Notes: generated from the letters alone by a model not told the origin. Positions 1 to 11,695 are shown, counted from the first letter of the stretch. The stretch: DNA of 64,000 nt from Nilaparvata lugens (GCF_014356525.2 NC_052510.1:12616660-12680659), one strand, 5' to 3'. A program made the numbers and translations.

Positions 1-1380
1 ATTTATTTAATTTTCAATAATATATTTTTAATGGTATTGCTAGCTTAAACAATTAGTCTGTTCGCTAGCAATATTGATCTTATAATAGAGAGATAATATA
101 TTCATTAGAAAAGGCTCTTTACAATACCTATTTCCATGTAGCTGGATTACACTATTCCTGAGCTTTTACCAGCCCTTAGGTCTAGAAATGAATGTAAATT
201 GACTTTAATGTACTCTGTATCCATCCTAGGTATTCTACCTACCTCAACTGTTTCCCTATTTGCGTTATGATGATACATCCAGGCTTATTTGCTTCCTAAA
301 CCTAATAAATTGATCCAGTACCTGTCTACTTTAATGAAATTGCCTTCTCGATAACCTCGTTGTGTATTTAAATCAGGTTCAGCGTTTGTTTAACTTTGAG
401 AGCTCAGACGTCAGTTCACCTTCGCAACTTACTTGCATGGTGCAAATATCAGTGGTTTGGTTTGAGTTGCCGCAGTTTGCTTTCATCATGTGTGAGAAAA
501 TGATATTTCTTGACATGCTTGCTCTTTGTTGCTCCTATGTGATGAGATTTATCGATGTGTGTTACTGTTTGGATTTGATTATCCAAACTGAATAAATTTG
601 GTTGCGAGGTTAGTTTTCGAATGAGGTAATTCGAAGTTTGTAATGTTTCATCTTATTCCATTAGATGCTCTCATGCTCCCATTTGATTTTGTTATTCTTA
701 TTTCGCGAGTTCTGTATTAATCCCATAATGCCTTCTGTTTCCCAATTTATTTTGTACTTATATTGGGGAAATGTTGAAGAAACAGAATTTTATGAATTTC
801 CTTATCCACCATCTCAAAGTAAAGCAAATCAATCCTATTGCACAAAAAACATAATACAGTAAACACTGGAGGAATACAAAGTATAAACAAGTAAAGTAAC
901 TTAAATTTATCTCCAACTGATACCTTTACACCTTCTATCCCTACCTATCTTTGCATATCATTCAAATTTCCAATGCATTCCATTTTCGTTCCAACAAACA
1001 AACATTTCCCTTCCATCCTTCATCGTGTGAAAAACCAGTATGTGAAATAACAGAATACAGAGAACCTGATTTCCAATCTGATTTTTCCCAAATCGTGACC
1101 TCATGTCATTCCTAACCGATGAGTTACCCACACCATATGAGTAGTATCTGCCACGTATTCTAAACTAGAAGAGGTTTGGGAGAAAAAAGTCCTCCAATAC
1201 GATTCCCCATTGACTTAATAGAATTGCATTGGTTTGCCAGATTTATCGTAGCCTTGATACTGGCCCCGGATATTTATATGTACAGTATTTATTTAGATCC
1301 CCAAACTTCTGTATTATAATAATAACTGACAACTCGTCAACATAAATAATACCGACCTTCACCCTTCAAAACTTTCGATA
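1..1380. other. AT-rich stretch, nothing recognised
   Basis: This is AT-rich sequence in which I see no conserved protein, RNA gene or complete repeat. The open frames near 362-595 and 665-862 are short, have no family resemblance and look like chance. It is probably intergenic or intronic. Confidence 0.6.
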
Positions 1381-1389
1381 ACTTTGCAT

Positions 1390-2060
1390 CATACGTCATT
1401 TTTCTCTCCCTGTCTCTCTTTTTTCTTCTTCTTCTTCTTCTTCTTGGTCTTGTTGTTGTTGTTGTTGTAGTTGTTTTTCTCTTTCTTCTTTTTCTTTTAC
1501 TCTTCTTCTTCTTCTTTTTTTCCTTCTTCTTCTTCTTCTTCTTCATACATCCCTCTGTTCCCCCTTTCTCTTTTTTCTCCTCTCCCTCACATAATACTTC
1601 TTTTCCTCCTCATCTTCTCCTCCTTCACCTCCTCCTCTTTCTCCTCATCCCTGTCATTCTCCTCTTCGTCACTCCCCTCCAAATCATCTTATTACTCCTT
1701 TTCTCATCCTCTTGTTCCTTATCCCTCTCTCTATCCTCTTTTTCCCCTACTTCTTCTATTCTTTCTGTGCAAGTTTTTCTTTCTCTCTTCAGCTCACTTC
1801 CCTTCCCCTCTCACCATCATCTCCCTCTTATCTCCTCTCTCATTCGTTTCCAACTCGTCATTTTTTGTTTCTCTCCTTTTTCCACTTCTTCACTTCTTTC
1901 CCTCTCCTCTATCGTTTTTCTCTCCCCAGACTTTCTACTTCATCCTCTCTTCTCGATCTTCACCTTCTCCTCACGTTTCCACCAGCTTTTCACAAGTTTC
2001 AACACGAATTTTCATTCTATTAATTCCACACCACAACTCAGCTATTCTTGTAGTAAGTCA
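1390..2060. repeat. Pyrimidine-rich tract with (TTC)n cores
   Basis: About 670 bp are almost purely C and T on the plus strand, with (TTC)n cores near 1424-1445 and 1503-1543 and a (TTG)n run near 1450-1470. The asymmetric pyrimidine/purine composition leaves few stop codons and so produces long Ser/Phe/Leu-rich plus-strand and Lys/Arg-rich minus-strand open frames. Those are compositional and I do not call them genes. Such mirror-repeat tracts can adopt triplex DNA; that is general knowledge and is not shown here. Confidence 0.85.
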
Positions 2061-3055
2061 GCAGGCTACGTGCTAACTATAAAATGCAACACTTTCTTCA
2101 TCCACATTCTCTCTCTTTCTCTTCAACCACCCTCCCTCTTACAACCCCTATTCGTGACGTCATACTAGTTTCCACTTGCTCTGCTCTTGTGCTATTGTTC
2201 ATTGGTGGTGAATTTTCAGTACACTTTTGAGCTTTGCAAAGTTGGTTGGTGGTTTGGCCTGGAGTTTTCCAGTTGAGATATTATTTTGAGTTGATGAAAT
2301 TTCACAATCATCTACGTGAGCCGTTTACGAATGCCATGCTCGAGATAAAAGGTTTGATTGTGCTAGCAACATACATCCACTTTTAAACGTGTTTCAAGTT
2401 CAGAGTGGGTTTCAGCTATTTCATACGTCGTGAATCCATTCAAAAAGTTATAGTCGGCAATAATTCGGATTATACGGTTGGATTCGTCTGGACTATAATA
2501 TTTGTGTATATAAATTTCTTTCCACTGCAGTATTACTGTTTGTGACACACTACAGTTTGCTGTGTACTTTCAGTAGTTTTTCTAGTGCAATGAAGTGAAT
2601 CACAATTACTGTAGAGCTTTATATGTGGATCATATACACGCCGTAGTTGTTTTTTTATAGAAGAAATAAAGTTAAAATCATAGTTTCAATTGTTATCTTG
2701 GCTCTGTCTGACAGAGTGTTCACTTTTTGAGCTGTGATTTAGACGGAGATTCCAAAATTATTACTCTAATAAAGCGCACTGCGATTGAATTCGAATTGTT
2801 CAGGACTCAATTACAACTTGAGTTACAGTTTGAGTTCCATATAAATTTCACAAATCCATTCAAATTATAATGCGTTTCTCGAATTCCTCTTTGATTAATA
2901 TCTTCTGAAAAACAGCTACTATTTTTAGTCGGTGAAAAATTTTAATATTCAGAACGCTCGGAGTAATCGTGTTCTATATCTTTCAATTAACTTTCATTGC
3001 TTTTTCACGTTCAAAGTGATGAAACACCACCGTTCATGCGTATACTAAGAGCATT
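2061..3055. other. AT-rich stretch, nothing recognised
   Basis: No coding, RNA or repeat feature that I can support. A short minus-strand frame near 2363-2548 has no recognisable similarity. Confidence 0.55.
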
Positions 3056-3773
3056 CTTCTCTGATTTATTTTTGAATGAGTCTGGGCGTTCTCTTTGAGA
3101 AAAATAGAATTTATGAGTAATGTCGATTGAAATTGATGCCTAGGTTGAAATCTATGTGAAATATAAAATTTTCAATGTGTATATTATTAATAATCAATAC
3201 TACTCTTACTCTATATTTCCCTAATTTCTCTATTCTTGTGATAGAATATTTACTCCGCCTTTCAGTAAATTTGCAGTGAACTGGCATTACAGGTTTTTTA
3301 GTAGGTACCCTTCTTGTTTCATTTTAAAATCTTCCTGTAAAAAATGAACAATCTTCTTTATGTTCATCTGTATTCACAATTATTATCACTTATAGCATAG
3401 TACAAATAGTACTTCTCTGGTTTATTTTTGAATGAGTCTGGGCGTTCTCTTTGAGAAAAATAGAATTTATGAGTAATGACGCTTAAAAATTAATGCCTAG
3501 ATTGGAATCTATTTGAATTATAAAATTTCCAATGTGTATTATTAATAATCAATACAACTCTTATTCTATATTTACCTATTTTCTCTATTCTTGTGAGAGA
3601 ATATTTACTCCGCCTTGCAGTAAATTAGTAAATTTGCAGCGAACTGGCATTGCAGTTTTTTCTAATAAGTACCCTTCTTGTTCCATTTTAATATCTTCCT
3701 GTAGAAAAAACAAACCAATCTTCTTTATGTTCATCCGTGTTCACAATATTATCATTTACAGCTTGGTACAAAT
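3056..3773. repeat. Tandem duplication, ~357-bp unit, two copies
   Basis: Copy A is about 3056-3408 and copy B about 3413-3773. Both start with the same run around TGAATGAGTCTGGGCGTTC and end with a shared segment around TGTTCATC...GTACAAAT, with scattered substitutions and small indels between them. Copy B also carries a small extra local duplication (repeated AGTAAATT near 3618-3635). An open frame at 3532-3945 lies partly in copy B but is not conserved in copy A, so I do not call it a gene. Confidence 0.85.
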
Positions 3774-5640
3774 TTACGTAGGCTTATTCTTCTCATATTC
3801 TAAAAAAACTATTCATTCGAATCTACTATCTAATTTCATTCAGTTTCCAAAATTCCTGACAAAAAATGTAATTATCGTAATCGCCACTAAGATAATTCAC
3901 TACGGCTCACCGTGGAAAGATGGAGCAATTCTAACGAATAATTGAATAATTATAACTTACAGTAGTTGATGATTACTTCTCACCGCTGATAATAATAGTC
4001 TCCTAAATCTCTATCTTTCTCTCTCTCTCCTTCTCCACCATGCATTCTGTTATCGCACCATCTCGCTCTCCACAAATTAGGCTTAACCACAAAGTTTTAA
4101 TCGCCTTCTCAAATTACAAGGGGCGCTTGGGGCTGGCACGGTGTAGGGGGGGGGGATGATGAAGAGGAAAAGTGGTGATGCTTTAAAAATTGTTATCCTA
4201 CGTTTATTTCATTAGTCGGGTTGCGATCCCCATTATTTTAATCGCTGTGGGGACCGACCGTTTCTCATCCTTGTCTCACTATGGTGAAATTCACTGCAAA
4301 CTGTTAGCATAGCTTATGACTTGCTTCTCATTCATCTAATGCCGACAGTTTGAATTGAATCTCACTGGAAGTCTCAGTCATTAGGAATTTATTGTGCCGG
4401 GGTCATGGACCAGTAATGAGCAAATCTTAAAGTGGAATAATTTGTGGTATTTTCTTCTGGTTTGTGGGTTTTAAGTGACTTCTTCATGGAGGAAAAACAG
4501 TCTTCTCAGAATCTGGTTCCTTTGCAAGAAATTCGAGGCGCAGGATAATTTGAAAGGTCTTTCATCTGCTGTTTTTACTAGCAAAGTTTTTACTAGTGAT
4601 TTCACTGATTCCCGCCACAATTGTAGCTTGATATACAAGGCTATAGATAAGTAAGCTATTGGTTCAATCCGGTATTGAGATAGAGGAGTAAATTTTCACT
4701 TTCCCAGTTGTTGGAAAAAAATCTCATCGAGTTTCTGATCTAACGATAATATTATTAGGTATTTGATAACATCCTCTATTAGAATGCTAGCACAATCTCA
4801 ACCTTTTCACGGTGTGATTTATTTAGGTTGCAGAATACCACTCCGCATAAGGCCATACAGGTTTGTATTCACTACTTTGATTTTTCATCTGACAAATGTT
4901 GTTTGAATAGTATTAAGTGGCATCAATACCCTATTCTCAGGAACATCTCATGCCACGTAGTTCCCATAAACTATCATATGGGATCCTATCATAAACTATC
5001 ATAAACTCCCATAAACATCTATCTTTTAGAAATGGTGAACATTATATTATAACAGTGTAGCATTAAAAAATTATTATACCCAGAATGAATCTTCATTGCA
5101 AATAACAATTCAAATTCGAATAAGATTGCGTAAATCATAAGCTCTTATAGTCTTTCAAGATTTATGTGAAACCAATCAGAAGTATATTTTTAAAGTAAAA
5201 GTAAGAAGTAGGAAGGACGAAGTTATTTTTTGCACTGTCAACATAAGGAAACTCCAGAACCCGATTCAAGTAATATATTATCTCCGCTCATGTGGACAGT
5301 GGGCATCATCATGAGCAAAAAAAAAACTTATTCTCTTGACAGTTTATTATTATAGATTATGCTTTTAAAAATTATGTATACCATCAAAAATCAGATTCGA
5401 CATTCTGATCATATATATACAACTATTCTCTTAATAAATCAAATGAAATGAAATGACCTTAGCCCCGGGGAATTTTCAAAATAATTTACTGAATATTAAC
5501 TTTAGAACCATTCTTTTCAATTTTCCTTTTCTCAACAATACCTCATTCAATCACGTAGTGACATTGTTGCTGCAAATCCAAATAGAATAGGATTCTGCAC
5601 TAGAGAAAGAATGATCCAATTTCTCGTGTTCTATCCAATG
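3774..5640. other. AT-rich stretch with minor simple repeats
   Basis: No gene is recognised. A G-run sits at about 4145-4154 and a short TC run near 4016-4032. A small ATAAACTATC-type repeat is at about 4966-5020. At about 5431-5457 there is AATAAA followed by a (TCAAATGAAA)-like short repeat, the kind of tail left by non-LTR retroposons, but no element body is identifiable upstream. Confidence 0.5.
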
Positions 5641-5700
5641 GGAGTGAATCCTTTGTATTGTGAAGATCCACAGAAATCTCTCATTCGGTGTTTTTGGATC

Positions 5701-5806
5701 AGTTTGATGATTGAGGATAGAAGATGAAAAGAGAAGGAGGAAGATAGTCAGAAAGGGTGAGAAAGAGGGAGAGGAAGAGTTTGATGATTGAGGATAGAAG
5801 ATGAAA
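5701..5806. repeat. Short direct repeat in purine-rich tract
   Basis: A 28-29-bp sequence (AGTTTGATGATTGAGGATAG and the following AAGATGAAA) occurs at 5701-5729 and again at 5778-5806, 77 bp apart, in a strongly purine-rich block (about 5690-5890). The minus-strand open frame across it (5551-5922) is a by-product of the purine bias. Confidence 0.8.
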
Positions 5807-6100
5807 GAAGAAAGAGGAACAGGGTGAGGAAGAAGGAGAGTGTGAAGGGTGGAATCAGAAAAGATGGAATAGAAAGAAGATAGTGTGTGACTTGAAGGAG
5901 CTGTAATCACACTTCCGTTCATGCTTCTCTAGAAAAAAAGCTCACGCTTTTCTCTTTTTTTACACTTCTTTTCGTTCGCAGATTCTTCGCTTCAAAGATG
6001 AAACAGCATTGCAGTGTCAAGACTAAAGCCCTCCACATTAATCTTATCGATTCAACAAAGTAATGTGTACTAGTATTAACCAGTATCATGCAGTTTTCAC

Positions 6101-6188
6101 TATATACTGTAGTTATATTATATTCTGTAGTTATACTATATACTGTAGTTATACTTTATATTGTAGTTATATTATATACTATATTTAT
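6101..6188. repeat. 18-bp minisatellite, about 4.9 units
   Basis: Consecutive 18-bp units of the form TATATACTGTAGTTATAY, each differing by one to a few bases. The last unit is degenerate. Confidence 0.85.
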
Positions 6189-7975
6189 GAAATAAGTACA
6201 GTAGATCCATTAACACAAAGGGTATGATGAAGAGAAACTGGAGATACTGTATGTAGGTCATAAGACATACGAGTACAAAATATGGAACTGAAAGATGAAA
6301 GAAGCTCTACTATAGTTTCAGCTCACTTTACTTATTTGAAGGAAGGGTGAAAAGTGGAAGAAGAAATGAGATGATAGAAGAAATAGAACTAGCATTTGAA
6401 GAAGAAATTCAAATCAAGCCAAGATTTGTGATAATTTGGAAAAGGATGAATGATAAGGGAGATGAATCTTCAAGAAGTGAGTTGAATATAAGCAGAAATT
6501 TGTGATAGGGTATGTAAGATATGGATGAGGCAAATAACATACAGATGAGATAATGAAGCTAAGAAGGAGGGAGAGAAAGAGTATACCAATAAAAGGAAAA
6601 ATTATTCAGTTATAAAGGATTGAGAAAAATCAATAAAAGATTTGTATTGGACAAATTTCTTTCATGAGAACGATGCCTACATGAGTCCTCGACTTGTGCT
6701 TTTCTAATGTAACCAACTTACATAATTAATGTTTTAACTTGTTTAATTAGGAATGATGACACGATAGATAGGCTTTCTAGAAGTTGTAGATGAGAAATAG
6801 TAATAGTATTACATATGAATTACATTCATATCATGCTAGATTCTCACTGTTTTCTAGAATAAGAGTATCATGTTTCTTGATTATTAACGACCTCTCCTTC
6901 TTTCTATGACGTCATTCACCTTCTTGAGCATCCTCTTGTGATAAGAAAGACCCCGCTCATTTTCACTGAGCGAAATAAATTTCAATTACAATTCAAATTT
7001 CATTACAGTTCAGTTAAAATTGTAGATTAGAAGAAAACAATTGCAAAGGAGCTAAAAATGAATGGGACGAGTAGAAACGTAGAAAAATACTTGTGAACTA
7101 CTGGAAGAGTGGGAGAGACGAAAGATCTGTGAGAGGAAAAATGAGAATTTGGACAGAGAGAGATGATGAGTTGGAGAGTGAGATTATCCGATCACCATTC
7201 TTCAATGCCTCACAAGCTATTCAATATTCGTGAGTGACAAAAACCTCACACTCTTTCTATGACGTCATTCACCTTCTTGAGCATCCTCTTGAGATAAGTG
7301 ACAGCTGGCATCTGTCATCCTGCTGAAGGATCCCTCAAATAAGCATTCCTTGAAGGATGCTGGTTTAAAACTGCGTATTGACTATGAGATTTGGAGGGGA
7401 GAATTCAGTTTACGATGTGCATATGAGTAAGTTACATCCGTGTATCCACTTCAAAATCAAATCACTTTTATTTTGACATTATCAAAAATGACACTTTATA
7501 TTAAAATTTTGTAGATAAACTTATCCAACTAGGATCTAACAAAACTAAAATGAATTTTGTTACAATCATACAAAATTATAAATCACCGTAATTTGCCAAA
7601 TCAAAAATACTACTTGCCAAATTATAAAAAAAAATGTTTAAAATTTTGTTCACAAAATACACATTTTATTCGTGCCCTCGTACTATGTTTAGCATAAATG
7701 TTTTCTTATAATATGTTGCTAGAGCTAGATATTAAATAGTCGGGAATTTCATTTTTAAACCGAGAAACTAACTGTATGTTTACATTTTGCATGTTAAATT
7801 AGACTGGATATCTTGTTAGATTCTTGAAATACAGGAAATTGAAGCAATCTCGGAGATACACAATAAGCTATAGACACGTATCAATAGCTTCTCTTATCTT
7901 GAGAAGTATATCTTGAGAAGTTTTCATGAGTGTGTATTCATACACTTAAAAATCATAATCTACTACAGTAGAACT
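6189..7975. other. AT-rich stretch; one dispersed 46-bp direct repeat
   Basis: No gene is recognised. A 46-bp sequence beginning CTTTCTATGACGTCATTCAC is present at 6900-6945 and, with a single mismatch, at 7253-7298 (offset 353 bp). It contains the palindrome TGACGTCA, the canonical CRE/ATF-type site. Around 7455-7680 the sequence is very AT-rich and could be the reverse-oriented tail of a retroposon, but I cannot establish that. Confidence 0.5.
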
Positions 7976-8397
7976 CCAATTATCCGAACTCCGACTATCC
8001 GAATCGCCGATTATCCGAATCACTTTCAGAAACAATTTGTCCAAAAAAGTCTAAGTGCGCTATTATTCTTCCCCCCGCGAAGCCAGTGTTTGCGCGTTCG
8101 CTCACTATTGTCCTTCCCTCCGCGAAGTAAGTGTAGGCAAAACAGTAGGTCAGTGTAGGCAGCAAGACCGCAAAACAGCTTACTAAACAGATTTTTATTT
8201 CTAAACTTGTGCAAAAGTACATTTTATTCATGTTTAAAACATGTGAAAATATCATGTTTCTTTCATTTAATTCAATAAAAAAGTGCAATATCAAAACGTA
8301 GCTTTTTCCTCTTCAATGACAGTTTTTTTTAAAAAAAAACTCCGATTATCCGAATGGGTTCCGGTCCCCATTAATTCGGATAATTGGAGTTCTACTG
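7976..8397. mobile_element. Tigger/pogo-like MITE, complete, 422 bp
   Basis: The ends are perfect 23-bp inverted repeats (7976-7998 and 8375-8397) starting CAGTAGAACTCCAATTATCC. The element is flanked by TA on both sides (7974-7975 and 8398-8399). CAGTA-type ends containing TTATCCGA together with a TA duplication match the pogo/Tigger branch of the Tc1/mariner superfamily. The sub-terminal motif CGATTATCCGAAT is repeated in the first 50 bp and again at about 8342-8355. The interior has an imperfect direct repeat built on CCGCGAAG (about 8058-8094 and 8099-8140). At 422 bp it cannot encode a transposase; the minus-strand frame 7995-8294 shows no DDE or helix-turn-helix motif. It must have been mobilised by an enzyme encoded elsewhere. 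Confidence 0.88.
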
Positions 8398-8566
8398 TAA
8401 TACATCCTCATGGCTAGTTACACAAACATCGAATTTTGCTCTTACGTCCGGCGTCCGCTCGGCTTTAGGATATACTTCAGATTTTACTTATTATCTCAAA
8501 TGACCTGTAAGAAGATATGGGATATTGAGAACTTTGTATCTACCAATCTAGTTCCTTAATTGCTAA

Positions 8567-8570
8567 TATT
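8567..8570. repeat. Target-site duplication, left copy (TATT)
   Basis: TATT lies immediately before the 5' LTR and matches TATT at 16941-16944 immediately after the 3' LTR. Because the LTR ends in A, a 5-bp ATATT reading is also possible. Confidence 0.8.
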
Positions 8571-10566
8571 TGTAACATATTAAATCTGGGTAGATAAAAA
8601 GCCCTAACAGAAATAGTAATAGGTCTAAAAATAAAGTAATTGGCTAATATCGCCAAGCAGATAATAACCAAGATTAGATAGCATCAGCTTGTTCTGGCTA
8701 AATGGTACAAGAACCTAAAAAGGATTTGAAGGAAGTTTATTGCTCATAAATAGATTATTATATAAAATATTTGAAGATTGAGGTTATGTAGATGTATTCA
8801 CGGATCGGTGACCTAGAGATCGATCAAACCGAAGAACGTAGAATCTGACCAAAACCCCTTGGCAGAGCTTTATTGCAATCGGATGGTGTGCAATGTGAAA
8901 AAACACCTGTCCACGTGGCTAATTATTAGGTAGCATGGAATTAATATTAATGTATAGAATATTAACTAGCATGCAAAGAGCATAAATAAAAAACCAAATA
9001 AAAATAATTTAATGTATTCAGGAAATAAGAGTTACCAGGCGCATGAATACCTAATAAAATTTGCATGCACCAATAGTAAAACGGCAGTTAATAGGCGGCA
9101 ACTGTAGGCCAATTCAAAAATATTTATATATATTTATATAAATGTACTAGATTTTGTGTTAAAATTTGTGTAATCTATGTTATCGATATGGCTCGAATGC
9201 AAAGAAATTATTAATCATATAATCTAAGCAATATTTTGGCATTTTTTGTAAGATCTATTTGAACCTAAATGGCGGAGGACTAAGATATTTAAATTTTATG
9301 CTAATTTGAAAGTCGGAAAGAGGATCTGTAAAACTTGAGAAGGAAGAACCAGCACTCGCCAGCCAAATGCCACCATAAGAGGACCCCAAATATTTTAGAG
9401 CGAAGTACCTTACTAATGATTTTGTAAAAGTTAAAGTTAAAGTAAATTATTAAATTTCTTAAAAGACTTCGTGATGCTATTGTGAAGCAGAAGTCATTTT
9501 CATTTTTTAATTAAATTTATAACCCCTTGGAGGAGACGATTCCGGCTACCATATTCCCGGACCACATGGAGTTGGATCGACATCGGCGGCTTACAAGAAG
9601 ATTTTCGACACGTGAGTGATTAAATTTGAATTTAGTGATGGGCGCCCTAGTGCTTCGAATTAATCTGATGATCAAAGCTAGCTCGCCGAAAGGGTTATTA
9701 TAAATTGAGAAATTAATAAGAGTAATACTTGCGCAAGTAAAAATTAGTATTAAAGGTATTTAATTGAGAGAAAAATATATAGATCAATATTTTTAGAAAT
9801 TTCTATTAATCAAAGAAGTACGAAATCTAGGCTATTAAAACATATGCATATAATATTTAATTTTTTGCAATACAATTTGCGATAATTTATCATAGTTCTA
9901 ATTCACTAGATGAATGGCTCTACCTATTCCGTCAGGTGCCGAATCTTGCACCCTGAGATAAAAATATATATTCGATACAAATAAATCTACTAAATACTAG
10001 AGATTTTAATATATATATATTTGGATTATTAGTGGCTAATTTATCAAGCTGATCTTAGAGCACATATTTTTGATTGAATTATCCAAGTCGACAAGTATTA
10101 GCAAGTGCATGTCGCAGCTACATGCAAAAGAATGCATATGATTTTAAGATAAAGGCACATGGTAATGATTCGTGCCATAAATCTAGAATATAAAGTTTAG
10201 CCTGTGATATTTTGCTGATATAAAATTATTGTTCTATTTTTATATTATATTTTTTATCGCTCTATATATATTTTTTGCCTCGATTGATCTTTGCATTATT
10301 TGTGTAATATATGTATGAAACTTTCATGGTGTGCAATTTATTTTTTATTCCTCAACACTATAGTATAAGTATCATTTATATATATATATTTATTATTTAT
10401 TGAATTACAAGAGTTATTGGAGAAGCCCATATCTAGGCCTATCAAGATTTTTTAAGACTGAATACTATTAGAAAAACCACGACCTAATTATATTAAATCT
10501 CATGCTTTACCGACTGATGCCAAGCAGGAGGCTAATCGTTATTTTAATATAAAGAATAACGTGACA
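8571..10566 (+). repeat. 5' LTR of the gag-only retrotransposon
   Basis: 1,996 bp, starting TGTAACATATTAAATC and ending TAACGTGACA. AT-rich apart from a GC-richer island at about 9530-9615. Possible control signals: a TATA-rich block at about 9118-9150, and AATAAA hexamers at 8985-8990 and 9980-9985. I cannot define the U3/R/U5 limits. Compared with the 3' LTR there are about six base substitutions over ~1,990 bp and about ten length differences, nearly all in runs of A or T or in TA repeats. Confidence 0.9.
9540..9613 (+). promoter_or_regulatory. ATG plus splice-donor-like island within the LTR
   Basis: A GC-richer block inside an otherwise AT-rich LTR. It contains an ATG at 9566-9568 and a consensus-like splice donor (ACGTGAGT, GT at 9612-9613). 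The frame from the ATG is open up to the donor (about 15 codons, beginning Met-Glu-Leu-Asp-Arg-His-Arg-Arg) and would stop at a TGA just past it. The block appears identical in the 3' LTR (ATG 15935-15937, donor GT 15981-15982). A spliced leader joined to the downstream gag is possible, but this is inference. Confidence 0.35.
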
Positions 10567-10617
10567 CAAAGACATGTCGCCCAACGTGATAGGCCACGGA
10601 TACGACACAAAGACATG
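10563..10617 (+). repeat. 41-bp-offset direct repeat at the LTR/internal junction
   Basis: GACACAAAGACATG occurs at 10563-10576 and 10604-10617, each followed within a few bases by CCAACGTG. The first copy begins four bases inside the LTR end. This is where a tRNA primer-binding site should lie, yet no TGG-starting primer complement follows the LTR directly. TGGGACTGATG at about 10639-10649 is the nearest TGG-start sequence and is 70 bp too far away for a classical site. Confidence 0.6.
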
Positions 10618-11054
10618 CCGTACCAACGTGGGACTGATGATGAGAGCCGAGCTCATTGAATAATTATTTGAAATTAAGTCAATAACCATATTGAAAATTA
10701 TAGATAACTTATACGAGTATTGAGGAAAACTGGTGAAGTAAAATTTGTATTACTTTTTGGGGAATCAATAGCTTTAAATAAAGAGAAATTATATGTTTTA
10801 AAGAAAATTTTTTATTATTGTTATTGTAAAAAGAAAATATATTTTATAGAGAGAGCTATTATATTTTATAGGCCTAAACTGCTAGTCAGAAATCAATGAA
10901 TAGTATTATTATATTATAAGAGCTTAAGTAATAAATAGGTTACCTGGCTTGTAATGTCCATAGGCCTATCCTCATTTGTGTCCTTATTAATGCCTTGTTG
11001 GCCAAAACTTTCACTTTTTTAACAAACACTTGACACTTAATCCATTTTTAAAAT
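10567..11054 (+). other. 5' untranslated leader of the retrotransposon
   Basis: AT-rich leader between the 5' LTR and the first Gag-like ATG. Apart from the junction repeat I see no conserved signal. It presumably includes the packaging signal and any primer-binding site, neither of which I can define. Confidence 0.5.
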
Positions 11055-11540
11055 ATGAGTCTCTTTTCGTCCACGCAGAGTAAGGTAGCAGACACACTGC
11101 AGACGGCGATAGTAGCGGAGATCGACGCTGAGGGGGGCGCGATGGAGTCCAACGCCCAGATCTCTTCAATCACCGCCAAGAATCCTGTGAACAGTAATAA
11201 ACCGTTAAATGTCTCCCAAGAAGCAATAAGAAGGGTTATAGTAGAGGGGATGATCAAGTCATTTTCTAATAGTTTAGAAAAAACAATGACCATGGTAATG
11301 AAGGACTTGAAGGCGGAAATGAAGGAAATGCGGGAATCAGTGAAGGATACATCGGTAAGAACGGGTAAGGAAACTGCGGACACAATATCAGCATCTACCG
11401 CTGAAAATCAAGAACTAATTACAACCGATTTAACAGCAAAAATAGATACTGTCACTTGTGAGTTAAACGAAAGAATAGATAACCTACCAGCACAAAACAC
11501 TTCGCAAATTCATGAAATAGCTCACCAAATTCTGATATAA
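11055..11540 (+). CDS. gag: Gag-like N-terminal frame
   Basis: A 161-residue frame begins at an ATG preceded by AAAAT and starts Met-Ser-Leu-Phe-Ser-Ser. Residues about 60-105 (around SFSNSLEKTMTMVMKDLKAE) look amphipathic and helix-forming, as does the stretch around TAKIDTVTCELNERIDNL near 130-150. Such helical or coiled-coil N-termini occur in many retrotransposon Gags. The frame stops at 11538-11540. Open sequence continues one frame back (-1) from 11516, so the ORF end is likely a frame break. There is no membrane segment or signal peptide. Identification as Gag rests on position behind the 5' LTR and on the following frame; there is no diagnostic motif of its own. Confidence 0.65.
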   Translation: MSLFSSTQSKVADTLQTAIVAEIDAEGGAMESNAQISSITAKNPVNSNKPLNVSQEAIRRVIVEGMIKSFSNSLEKTMTMVMKDLKAEMKEMRESVKDTSVRTGKETADTISASTAENQELITTDLTAKIDTVTCELNERIDNLPAQNTSQIHEIAHQILI

Positions 11541-11695
11541 ATCAAAACATAGTACAACTTGAAAATCAAATACATCAATTTCCGCACGAGAATCTAGAGC
11601 CTATTCCCATAGCAACGTTTGATTCACTACACAGTTTCAATGAATTAGGCCGTTTTGACAACACAGACCGCTATCTCCAACCTAAAGAATTATAG
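11516..11695 (+). pseudogene. gag: Gag-like linking frame, out of frame with both neighbours
   Basis: About 59 codons are open from 11516 to the stop at 11693-11695, without a suitable start. It overlaps the upstream frame by 25 bp and the downstream frame by 10 bp, each time as a -1 step. The peptide is Asn/Gln/Pro-rich with several acidic residues and plausibly links the N-terminal helices to the capsid-like part. Neither overlap contains a canonical X-XXY-YYZ slippery heptamer, so single-base deletions or assembly errors are likelier than programmed frameshifting. Confidence 0.5.

Noticed and set aside
1471..2168. Ser/Phe-rich plus-strand open frames
   Set aside because: They lie wholly in the CT-rich tract, overlap in all phases and have no domain; low stop-codon density explains them.
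4650..4690. GGTTCAATCC as a tRNA B box
   Set aside because: No matching A box or cloverleaf can be built upstream.
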